Positions 1 through 10,830 of a stretch of DNA of 64,000 nucleotides are shown piece by piece. The position numbers and the translations under genes are program-made. Position 1 is the stretch's first letter; every line of letters starts with the position of its first letter. Source of the DNA: Cytospora piceicola (lineage: Eukaryota; Ascomycota; Sordariomycetes; Diaporthales; Cytosporaceae); assembly GCA_023375675.1 (NCBI GenBank), contig JALQBC010000035.1:124001-188000 (forward strand). The letters run 5' to 3'. Below the pieces are notes generated by a model. The model was not told the origin of the DNA. It saw nothing but the letters and a program-made list of their open reading frames with translations, and searched no databases.

Positions 1-714
1 CGATGCAGTAAGCTGCAGGACTTGAAACTTTACCGAGCTTATCAGCTTACTGTCTTATACGCCAACATCAAGGGTACGAGAGGGCGATTCAAGGAATTGA
101 TCCGGTATACCCCCAAAAGTACGGTCCCGTCGATGAGGCTCTCACATGGCAACCTTCCCCCCAAGGCTTCAGAGAAGCTATCATAGTGCAAGGTTCATGG
201 CTATGTGCTGCCTGTTGCGCCCAGTAATGTCTGCTCGCTCTTCAGCTCATGCAAGTCTCGCCGCATGGTGTAATTATGTGCTCCAATAAGGGTTTTACGC
301 ACACGAAATTTCCGCAGCCCGTCGAGTCATATTATATATTACACCCATGAAAAGTCATGTCTTATCTCAATCTTTGTACCGCCCCCAACCAACCAGACCT
401 GTGAAGCTCAGGATAGAATCAAATCAGATGCTGAAGTCAGGAACGCAATATTGTTGGACATCCAGCTATCACACGAACTTCATTCCTAGTTCTCTAGGGT
501 GGTCACCCTTTTAGTTGGCTAGTGTAGCGGTTCTGTTCGACAAATATAAGTACAACCGCTCATGACGCCGCTTTTCAACATGGGAATCTTGCTATCTCTC
601 TTTGTTCCGTCCATTAGTACCATCACTCCATCAAACGACTGCAGCCTCGACTTCCTTGTCTAGTAACAGCAAAATTTCCCATCGCGTTCTGGAGAAGATC
701 ACAATTTGGTCACA
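1..714. other. Non-coding 5' edge and upstream region of the membrane-protein gene
   Basis: I see no convincing reading frame here. The stretch just before the ATG at 715 is pyrimidine-rich with a short A run, as in fungal 5' leaders, and is probably the promoter and 5' UTR of the gene that follows. Confidence 0.5.
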
Positions 715-3103
715 ATGACGGTTTCCTCTACCTGGACAGCCTCTGCTGGGTCTCGATATGATGTCCATCTCGGCACATGGACAAATTGGTCTAGAGGCCA
801 GGTCCTAGGCGCCACCTTGACTCTGGAATCTCGATACGGCCTTCTGCTGCTTTCCTTCACTGCTACCTTTGTGGGTCTCGTTGCTGCGAGGCTTTGGCGA
901 GTGATGGCCTGGATATTGCATCGGGGCTATTCTACACCCGAGCCTCGAGATGCCCTTCATCATCAACGCCAGGTTGGTATGTGTAGACCATAACACAAAG
1001 ATCACACCAAAAGTTGAAATGAGCAACGTCACTGATTTTCAAGTCCCTCCCTCCAGTTCTACGCAACTCATCTTCCGCATTCTCGACCTTTTGGACAGCT
1101 TCGCAGCTTGCCTGGGCTTGGCGTGGGGAAGCAGCTGGTTACCTCGCACGTACTCTCCCAATCATTATTTCCGCGGCTCTGGCCTTCTGCTTGTTCACCA
1201 TAGCTGGGGGCTTTACTTCCTCAATATCCTCTAATATCGGCAATGATGTCCTGCTTAACGGCTCTCAGTGCGGAATAGTTTGGAATGATGCCAGTCTGGC
1301 ATCAGTCGACTCGATCACTATCATCTACCCCTGGCTCTCGCAAACCATGTTCAACGCCGCAAATTATGCTCAACAATGCTACTCGGAAAACACAACTGGA
1401 GCCTTAGACTGCACCAAATTTGTGCAGGATCGTTTGGCTTTCACCTCGATATCCAACGCCTCATGCCCATTCGACGACAGCATGTGCCGGAGCGACAACT
1501 CTAACCTGCTGCTGGACTCTGGACTTATTGGCAGTGATGACTTGGGCCTGAATCTGCCTCCCGAACAGCGGATGTTCTACAGAGAGCAACTTCACTGTGC
1601 CCCTTTACAGACGCAGGGGTTTGCAACCGATGCGAACACGGCTTTCGATAACTATACAAGGTATTTTTATGGGTCTCATCTCCAAGTTGCAGACGATCTA
1701 GGCCCGTACAACTGGACTTACGAGGTCGAAGATATTGACGCGCAGTACGGTCGGAAACAAGCCGATAACCCATACTACCGTGACCAAGGCCAAGGCCTTG
1801 GCCTCCTGTGAGTGACAGCCTTTATGGAGTACCTGAGTTGTGACACCAACTGACTGTTTGTATACACAGTGCTCTGGCATCGCACACAGCAAATGGCACA
1901 GCTTGGCTTGAGGCATCAGACTTCGAGCCCATCCCTGAGCTCTCTGTGTCTGATGCAGATTTGTTCATCGTCTTCCTCTCAGGGGAAGGCGTTCTTTTCC
2001 TCAACCAGACCAACGACCCTTGGTATCGGGGGCTCAGACCCCTGAGTACAACACTCGTTATCGACGGGGAATATTCACGACCGATGTACGGGTCAGACGA
2101 AGCTGCATCCCCAATGGGTTGTTTGCAACGCTACCAGTATTGCAACTCGGAGAAGAAATGTGGGAATCTGGCCAGCTCTGCCGACGCGCTCACCAGTGCT
2201 TCTCCGCTCTTCCACGAAGCCACCAGCGATATCTGGTCTGGTGGTCTACTTGAGTCAAACGGAACATTGGATGCGACTAGGAGCCGCTTTAACATGTTCC
2301 AGCTGATGTTGGTCTCGGCTTTCAGCCTTTACGACGTACTCAACGTCCTGGGCTCGTCCTCTCTGTTGTCTCCTCAACGCCTTGCATCAGGCTATATGGG
2401 TCCACTTCCTGACAACCAGTGGCAAATTGATGCCACTCACTGGTTCGACATGCGCATGGCTGCCCTACAGGCTGCCTTTGTCAACGATGCTCGTGGTCCG
2501 AGTGACGAGTCACTTCTTCCATATATGCTAGGACCGGACGACAAATATCAACAGAGTATGTGCAATAACCAGGTAAGCAACAATCCAGCGTGAAGACAAG
2601 ATACCAAGACCTTCCAGTTCCTTTCCATTATAGTAGAAATATCCACGTATTGTAACTGACAGGTGCTGGTAATGTTTTAGAAGATACGCAGCTCCGATTA
2701 TACATCTTTGAGCTTGTTTGGCCTTTACTTCACATATGTCACCGGTATTATCATCATTGTGGTATCATACATAATTGAGCCTCTAATGAGCTTGTTCTAT
2801 GCTCGTCGCCGATACCAAGAGTACAAATACCTGGAGTGGTCAGCCAATGACACCTTGCAGCTCCAGCGTCTGGCATACCAGGGCCTGGGCTCTGAGCGAT
2901 GGTCGAAATACACTCATACCATTCCAAAGACGCGGTCAGGATATTTCCTTGCGGATCTAGCTCTGGCATATCCCCCGGCGAGCGATCATGAGGTTGAGAT
3001 CCGAGAGAAGAAGCCATCTCCCCGGCCGACGACAACGTCTGTACCATCAGCATCTGTGTCCGACTTGAGCGACAGCATGGACATCGCTGGGCAAGGCAGA
3101 TAA
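715..3103 (+). CDS. Uncharacterised multi-pass membrane protein, four exons, about 712 aa
   Basis: Reading the exons as 715-976, 1057-1807, 1870-2572 and 2681-3103 gives one continuous frame of 712 residues. Introns start GTATGT, GTGAGT and GTAAGC and end in AG. Hydrophobic segments lie near residues 42-60, 121-140, in the middle of exon 3 (MFQLMLVSAFSLYDVLNVLG) and at 584-608 (LYFTYVTGIIIIVVSYIIEP). Between the second and third lies a long region with many Asn-x-Ser/Thr sites and paired cysteines, so it is probably outside the cytosol and glycosylated. The tail after the last segment is hydrophilic and Ser/Pro-rich. The layout resembles orphan membrane proteins common in filamentous ascomycetes; I cannot name a family or function. 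The ATG at 715 was chosen because the frame has only a TTG further upstream. Confidence 0.8.
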
Positions 3104-3362
3104 CTTGTCTCTGGATCTCGATTTGCGGTACGCGCAAACATTTGTCCAGATTCCTCCGGTTTCACAACACGCAGTACCGAGTTCAACTTGATGAAAAACG
3201 GGACGGACTCGACCAGGTCAAAACAAGAATGAAGATATTTCCATTGTTTTCAAACAGAGGGTCTCGAGCCACTGAACATGATTCGAATAGCGCAGACTTG
3301 ATAACGGACGAAAAGGAGGAAGGCAAAACATCACACGGGCAAGGACAAAAAATAAAAGATTA
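3104..3362. other. Intergenic, 3' of the membrane-protein gene
   Basis: No coding signal. The T-rich run that ends transcription of the minus-strand tRNA lies at about 3346-3356, seen as an A run on the plus strand. Confidence 0.5.
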
Positions 3363-3464
3363 TGCGCCAGCCCGGAGTCGAACCGGGGGCCCATCGATTT
3401 TATTTGACACGTTTTTGAAGACGTGTTTTGGCAACGATGGATTTTACCGCTAAACCACTGGCGC
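3363..3464 (-). tRNA. tRNA-Gly (GCC) with 31-nt intron, copy 1
   Basis: On the minus strand the sequence folds into a full cloverleaf. The acceptor arms are GCGCCAG and CTGGCGC with discriminator A, the D-arm is GTTTAGCGGTAAAAT, the anticodon stem is CATCG/CGATG with loop TTGCCAT, and the T-arm contains GGTTCGACTCC (B box). The anticodon GCC is at plus positions 3430-3432. An intron of about 31 nt (3398-3428) sits one base 3' of the anticodon, the standard nuclear position, leaving a mature length of 71 nt. The intron can form the hairpin ACACGT/ACGTGT. A T-rich pol III terminator follows the gene. Confidence 0.95.
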
Positions 3465-4434
3465 TTGATTATGTAACATGATGATTTCAAAGGAACTATA
3501 TCCTCCAATCCAGTCAGAAAGTTTCAATTCTGGGAAGAGCATACATAGATCAAATCGAAAGACCCTCCGATCGACTCTTTTTTCTTCTCGAATCTGGTTT
3601 CCTCTCCTCTCCTCAGTCTTTCATTTTTTTTTTCCCGTCATAATACTTGCTGCATTCTTCCTCCTCGCTATGCTTTGTTGACTTCTACGCCTGGGCGTCC
3701 TGAACCCTACTGCAAAGGTAATGCTGTATCAAAGTTGGTAGCCATGGGGACCTCATCAACAACTCAGCCGATGTGTTGTCGAATACACGTCAATGCACGA
3801 ACATGCTATTTTGCTTGGTATGACAATCAACCTCATCCGCAACCAGTGGCACAAATTTACTGGTAAATCTTCGCATCGAGCGAATTAACCCAAAGTAGAG
3901 GATCCCAGTGAATAGAAGTGGGCAATATGATCATCTCATTCAGCTTCGAACGGGCTCCAGGCCATCGCTGGTCGAGTACCACACCCTGGAAAAGCTGCGC
4001 CGCTGGGCTTGCTCCGGACGAGGTCCACGGTTTTGAGGCAAATGTTAGTGGAGTTCTATTCGAAGCTGTCGTTGCCAACTGCCAACCGTAAGGATGCCAT
4101 TGTCGAATTGGACGGGGACAAGGCACTGTTCGAAGTCCGGTAAAGGCGGTCCGGCGTGGATACGATCTAATCTTCGTGTGAGGTGGCCAATTTTAGGACT
4201 TGCAAGATCAAGCTGAAAGGTTGGAGAGTAGAATAGAGGGTGACAGCTCATACTGATGAAAATAAGGTCAAACCAATGCTTAGCTGTATAAACCAGGGTA
4301 TTGGACGAGGCGCTGTTGAGATAAAAGGAAGTACGAGCGAGCAGATTAAGTTCAGGTTTTAATGCCTCGTTTTACTATGTGATGATCCATGACTTCCCGA
4401 AAGTTGGAACGTTCCAGAATAACCATCCGAGTTT
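3465..4434. other. Intergenic between tRNA-Gly copy 1 and the retroelement
   Basis: A pyrimidine-rich tract lies at about 3575-3670. A 54-codon plus-strand frame at 3927-4091 starts MIISFSFERAPGHRW and has a coding-like composition, but no partner exon is evident, so it may be a gene remnant. Base composition is normal up to 4434 and turns AT-rich exactly at the retroelement boundary. Confidence 0.4.
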
Positions 4435-4439
4435 AAGAC

Positions 4440-4589
4440 TGTTACGTATCTAGGTATATCTAGGCCTACTCTATTATAGAGCTCGCTACTAATATAGTCT
4501 ATATAAGAGAGCTTCTTACGCCTATTATAAATAGTGTATAATAGCAGTTAAGTTATTTTATTCGATATATCTTACTTTAGATTGTTTTA
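4440..4589 (+). repeat. 5' LTR (150 bp)
   Basis: It begins TGTTACGTATCTAGG and ends TTGTTTTA. It aligns with the 3' LTR over 150 bp without gaps. The terminal TG is intact here, but the expected terminal CA reads TA, consistent with RIP. The internal segment TATAGAGCTCGCTACTAATA is shared with the 3' copy except for transitions. Confidence 0.9.
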
Positions 4590-7500
4590 GTTATAAGCCT
4601 GACTTTTTAAACCTTTTTAGTAAAAATCTATCGAGTATTTTTCTTTCGTTGTTTAAACGCTCTTTTCTTATAAAATAATTACTTTAATTATATCTTCTAA
4701 TAGCTTAAAATTTATTCCTATAAGCTCGGTACTTTTATACGATTATAAAAGCTATTTAACTTAGTTTCTTTAGCTTAAATTTTACTATATACTTCGCGGT
4801 ATTTAAAAGCAGGTCGATCCCGAAAAGCTTAATTAACTAAACTTTCTAACTAATATTCTTATATAACTTACGTTTAAAAGCGTGCTTAATTCTAAAAGAG
4901 CAGCTGCTTAAATAGACTATATTAAGTAGCTCGGGAATTAAAACTAAAGCGATTAAGCTACTTATAACGTAGCTTTAATTAAGCCGGAAGAACTTAATTA
5001 CGATAAAGCCGTTCTAAAGCTTAATTAGTTTTAAAAGTAGTAGAATATAAGTAATATAGTTACTTCGATCGTTTCGAACCGTTACTTTACGGTTTAAAAC
5101 TAAATAAACCGTATAGTAAACGTTAGTCTGCTTACTTTTACCTAAGTTAAGATTATTATATAAGATACTACTACGTTTTAAAGAGTTATCCGAGTATTAA
5201 AGGATTATTTAGCCCTTTTTTTTTAAATATAAAAACAACTGTTATAAAAGAATACCGGGCGACGTTTAAAACGGCGAAAGTAAAAGAGAAAGACTCTTTT
5301 AAATAATACGTTTAATAGCACCGAGTATTTCTCTATACTTAAGTATATAATTTAGTAGATATAGATAGCATACTTACTATTAAAGACTTTATTAACGCGG
5401 TTAGTAAGTATATAGCTTTAAATTAAGTTAGCCGCGTTATATAAAACCTTATTAAAGATAATAAGCTAAGTAGCCCTATACTTACTTTAAAGCAGCTCGG
5501 TATATAGTTCGTTACTTTTAGCTACGAAAGAGCTAACCGCTTTTTTAAAAGACTTACTATATTTACTACGCTTTTAAATTAAGTATCTTAAAAAGGATTT
5601 CGTAATAATAAGCCGAAAGTTCTCTGTCTATATAGCTAAACGTATTTATAGTAACTTAAAGATTACGTTAAGCTCGAAATAGTAATAAAAGGCTTTTTAA
5701 AGCTTATTTAAAAGCTTAGAAAAAGCTTATTTACGCCTTTATAGGTAAACGAAATACGTAAGCGCTTTAAAGAAATAAGCTAGTCTACTTTTAAAAAACG
5801 GCTTTCTAATAAGGAGTAAATTAAAGGTAAAAGTAAAACCGAGTAGGATTAGTTTATATACCCCGGGGAAATTAATACCTTTTTCCGGAAGTACTTTACT
5901 TTTACTAAGTAAGGTATTTACTTAACTATTTACGCCTTTCTTTATTAGCTTTTACGTAATACTTTAATCGATAACTATAAAGCTTTTTACTTAGTTAATA
6001 TTATAAACCTACTTATTCCCGACTTAGTTTAAAAGGCCGAGCTTAAAGATATAGTAAAGGCTAATATTACTACCTTTCCGATTACTACTAAAAGGACTTA
6101 AGTAATTAAAAACGTTTTTAATAAAGCTTAAGGACCTAATATAAAAGACTTAGTCTTTAAAAACGTTATATATATAAAAGGCTTTTATATTAATATTATT
6201 TCGGAAGCTTATTTAAAGTAGGCTAGTATATAGTATATAAGACTAAACTATACCTTTCGGTACAGAGTATTTAATAAAAGCGTAGTAGTTAAGTAGTTAG
6301 TACGCTACTATAACTTAGTTTTTTTTAAATATAAGCCTCTTTCTACCTATATAAGTAACTAAATAGTAATTCCGATAAACGACGTTAGTATTATTATGTA
6401 TACGATACTCGCGGTAACTTAAAAGAAGAATATATAGCCTTTACTAATTAAAGAAGATTTAAAGTATTTTTAATACCTACGATTAAGGTATTTAAAGCTA
6501 AAAGCTTTAAAAGTAATAGTTTAAGCTATACGAAGAGTAAAGATTAATAATATATAGCGTATAAAGTATAAGCATTACGTAATAGCGTATACTTTATATA
6601 TAATATTAAAATAAGTTTTTAAAGACTGCTCGTTACGCCCGTTTTAGCGTATTAACTAAAATTTATTTAATTTCCTACGTAAACTAAATATCTTATCTTA
6701 GCTATTAGTAATTAAAGACGAGTTCTCGAGGGTACTTTATATAAAAGCACTTCCGTCGAAAAGTAAAGAAGATATATTTCCTACGCTTAAAGAGTTTTAA
6801 AATATAATAAAAACTAAATATAAGCTCGTGGTTTATAAAGTCCGTTAAAATAATAAGAAAACGGTAATCTTAAAGTACGGTAGTATTAATTATATAAAGT
6901 AGTACGTATATAAAAGAATCGAACTTAAGCTTACGTCGACTTATATTTATAAGCCGAATAAAGGTAATAAGTATATAAGGAAGAAGGTTATTATTAAATC
7001 GATTAAAATACGTATCGTAGCTAACCTGCTTAAAAGGCTATAGTTATAAACGAGTATAGTAGCTATATATCTTTATAACCGATTTCTACGTTAAAGAAAA
7101 GCGTAGGCGTTTTTAAATTAAGTATTCGAAGCGTAGTTCGTTTAGTATTTCTGTTAATATACTTCCTACCGAGTTTATAAGCTTACGGTAAACTTACGCC
7201 TTAATTAAAGGAATATATATACGTACGAATACCGAACGTATCTTTTAATTAAAGACCGAAAAGTAAAACGTAGTAAACGTTTATTTAAAATATAACCGAA
7301 AGCGTATATCGGCTATTTAGTAAGCTATAAAGCGTTTAATATCTACTTAATCTAAGTCTTTATAATCGACTAAGTAATTACTATATATAACGTTGTCTTC
7401 GATAAAGAGCTTTTTTATAAGCTAAAGAAAAAAGCTAATAGTCTAACTATACTCGAGCGTACAGATATACTACTCGAGATTATAGATAATAAGGTAATAG

Positions 7501-10345
7501 ATATAACTTTAGTTACCGAAGTATTCGGAATTCTTAACGGTTTCGAAAAGTAGGCCGTTATAGTACGCCTATTAGAAACTAAGCTTTTAAGTAAGCTATT
7601 CGAAGGCTTAAAGGTAGAAAGTAAGCGACTATTAATAAAACTACTAAACTTTAAAAATATACTTAACCTGCTATTTAAAATAACGAAAGGTAGTAAGCCG
7701 CCTGCTTTAAATAAAAAGGGCTAATAAGACTTAGCTTATAGTAAGTAAAGTATATAAGACCTTTAATATAAAGGTAATAAAGTTTCGGACGTAAGTAGTT
7801 AACCTTCTTTAGTATTTTTATACTTAATTAGCAAAAAGCTTTAAATAAAGATAACCGAGTATATAAAACGCTATATATAGTTTTATTTATAGTAGTATAA
7901 TAATACTTAGCCGCTTATAAAAGTATAAAACTTATTTATTCTCTTTTATACCGAAATAAGCTTATTAAACCGCTATTAGATAATTAAAGAAAGTTTTAAA
8001 ATTATCCGATAGCCGAGCTCTTTATTAAAGCTATATACTTAAAACTTTAAACTTTAATTATGAAAGAAACGTAGTAAAAGATAGATAAAAACGTAGTCGA
8101 TAGCCGGCTACTCTTTTTTAAATAGGTTTTTATATATAAATAGGATAAAAACGGCTTTTTAAAACGTAGAAAAGTATAAATATATATATACGGCGATCTT
8201 TAGCCGGTTAATACGCTTTAAAGCACTTATATAGCTACGCTTGCTATACGGTCGTTTCGAATCGTTATTACTATAGCTATTTAGTTTAATCTTAAAATTA
8301 AATAGTTCGATATAGTAAACGCTTTTTTAAACGCTTTACTCGAAAGTAAGCCGGTTTACTATAAGCTCCCGAATAGCTTTAAAAAGCTTAAAAAGTACGT
8401 ACGGCTATTAAACGCGTTATATAAACTGTAAAACGTTTTATTACTATAGTATAAAGAATTTACGTTTATATTTAAAAAGCTCGGTTTAAAACTTAATAGA
8501 AAAGAGTAATATCTTTTTTAAAATAAGTATAAGACTATTATTATAATATTTTATATAAACGATTACCTTATAATCTATTATAAACGCGATTAATAAAAAG
8601 CTTATAAAATAATCGATAAGCTTATATAAGCGTATAAAGTAAAAGCTTAAAAAGTAGCGGAATAGTATTTAAAAGTTTATATTATTAAAGATAAAGTAGC
8701 GAAATATATCTACTTTACTTATAATTCTTATATTAAAAAAATCGCTAAACGTTTCGGGTTAATAAAACGGAAATCCTCGAGTATCCCTTTACTATCTATA
8801 CCGTTTAAGAAATATAAGGGAGTAGCGATAAAAAAGTAAATTAAAGCGTATTAAAAGTAAGTTAGATTACTTTTATACTCGATAATAATAATCCGAATAA
8901 ACGTAGCTTTCTCTTTTACCTAGCTTTTTTACTTTTTAACAAATCCCGGCCTAAAGTATTTAAATACTATCGAGTAAGGTATTTTATATCTCTACGGCTT
9001 ATATACGCTTTCGATTCGGTATAAAAGCGATTAAAAAGAAGTTTTTATTTTTATAGTAAATACTTTTTTTATAAACGATAAAGAATTTAAACGATCGTTT
9101 TATAAGTATACTATAATACTCTATAAAAAGCTTATCTATTAATAAGCTACCTAGTAAGATACTATAACTACGTTAACTATTAAAGTAAAGCTTTTAAACG
9201 TAGTATATACGGTAAAAAAGCTTATAACGATTAAAAGGCTATTCCGAAATTTAGCCTTTAATATTAAAAGCTTATAAAACCTTTATAATAATAACTAATA
9301 AACTATTAAGCTAATTATTAAAGATAATAAAAAAGTAACTATAAAGCTTCGTTACGTTAATATTTATAATATATAGCTTAAATAAAAGTATATTAAAGGT
9401 TTATTTTATATATAGTATATACTTACCGAGCTTATACCGGCAGATAGGCTTACGAAGAACTTATTAAATATATAATTCGAGCACTTTAAAGTACTACTAA
9501 ATCTTTATAACGTTACGTAGTTATTTAAAGTAAATATAGGAAAAGACTTTTAATTTTAAAGAGATTACCTTTTTACCGGTATCGTAAAGCTTAAAACGTA
9601 AACTTTTACTTAAAAGAGTAGGTTAACTAAAATATATAAGCCTTCTTTTACCTTATGTTTAAGCGTAATACGTTTCTCGTCCTTATCCTTATCTTACTCT
9701 TCCTCTTTATTTTCTTCTTTTTCCTTTTACTTATTATAAGCAGAAGAGCCGCTTTTATCTTACTTATTTTTTTAGTCCTCGACCTCGCCGAGTAGTACTT
9801 TTATACGGAAGCGAATAGCGAATAAGGCTTTAAAAGTCGCGTTACCTTTTTTAAAAAGTTTAATAAGCTCGATAGCAGTATAAACAGTAAGCTCGAAAAC
9901 CTACTTATATTTATACCCCGAGGTATACCGAGTATAATAAGTAAAGCGACCGGGGTTAATTTAATCGAAACAGATACCGGTCGAACGGCTAGTAAAGGTA
10001 AAGCGAAAATAGCTAATATAAAAGACGTTTCGACAAACGCCGAAGCTATTATTATTATTATCCGACTAAGCGGTAAGCTACTTAAAATAATTAACGAAAA
10101 ACGTTTAAAAACCTAAAATAAGCAGTACGTACGTAAGTAGCTAGCTTACGCTAAGCCTACTACTCTTTCGAAAAGCGTTTATAAAAGAGATTATTAAGGC
10201 AGGGAATTTTCTTAACAGGTTTACCTTACTTTTAAAGTTAGTTCTAAACTAGAAAAAAGCTTAGAAAAAGCCTATTTACCTTCTTCGCGGCTAACGTAAG
10301 TATTTTAGTAAAGGTAAAAGGCAGTATTTTATATATATACGTATA

Positions 10346-10349
<4 letters not shown>

Positions 10350-10388
<39 letters not shown>
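10350..10388. repeat. (AT)n microsatellite inside the retroelement
   Basis: About 39 bp of nearly pure AT dinucleotide repeat, followed by TACGTACGCG. It lies in the 3' part of the element between the RNase H relic and the 3' LTR. Confidence 0.9.
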
Positions 10389-10390
<2 letters not shown>

Positions 10391-10646
10391 GTACGCGTAT
10401 ATAGGTTTATTAGCTTAAAAAATATAGAAAGGCGTAATATAGAAAGAAAGGGAGCTTTTATAAGTTTAAAAGAAGTACTTAAAGGGTATATAACAGGCGT
10501 TATTTTATTATATTATATTTATTTAGAAGCGCTATTATAGCTATTAAAGCCTTTTACAGCTATATTTCCTTTATTATTATTTAAAACACTATAATAGCGA
10601 GCTTACGATACGTATAGCAGACGATTCGAGTATCGTTTAAAGGGTA

Positions 10647-10796
10647 TATTACGTATTTAGGTATATTTAAGCCTACTCTATTATAGAGCTCGTTACTAAT
10701 ATGGTCTATATAAGGGAGCTTTCTACGTTTATTGTAAATAGTGTATAATGGCAGTTAAGTTGCTCTATTCGATATGCCCTGCTCTAGATCGTCTTA
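10647..10796 (+). repeat. 3' LTR (150 bp)
   Basis: It begins TATTACGTATTTAGG (TG mutated to TA) and ends GATCGTCTTA. It differs from the 5' LTR at about 23 of 150 positions, all transitions, with no indels. The first third carries more RIP-type changes than the 5' LTR. The distal half still holds CpA and TpG, for example ATGGTC and ATGCCCTGCTC, so it is less mutated there. The purine stretch AAAGGG just before it (about 10639-10644) may be the polypurine tract. Confidence 0.9.
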
Positions 10797-10830
10797 AAGA
10801 CTTTGCTTATAGAAGTGGAGGGCTCTTTCT

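Larger units (their letters stand above)
4440..10796 (+). mobile_element. RIP-inactivated Ty1/copia LTR retrotransposon, full length (about 6.36 kb)
   Basis: Two 150-bp direct LTRs (4440-4589 and 10647-10796) bound the element, and the 5-bp target duplication AAGAC flanks it at 4435-4439 and 10797-10801. The interior is very AT-rich with almost no CpA or TpG but many CpG, the pattern left by RIP, and is full of stop codons. Three relics in order on the plus strand place it in Ty1/copia. The integrase C-terminus at about 7302-7412 reads AYIGYLVSYKAFNIY then YNVVFDKE. Reverse transcriptase at about 8350-8610 includes LPNSF, LLNALYKL, FKKLGLKLN and FYINDYLIIY (the YVDD site mutated). RNase H at about 9290-9475 includes KLRYVNIYN and PADRLTKNLL. 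Integrase before RT is the copia order. I did not recognise gag or protease. It cannot encode functional protein. Confidence 0.93.

Noticed and set aside
4590..10646. AT-rich region as mitochondrial DNA or a centromere
   Set aside because: Bounded by LTRs and a target duplication, with CpG retained and CpA lost; RIP of a retroelement explains it.
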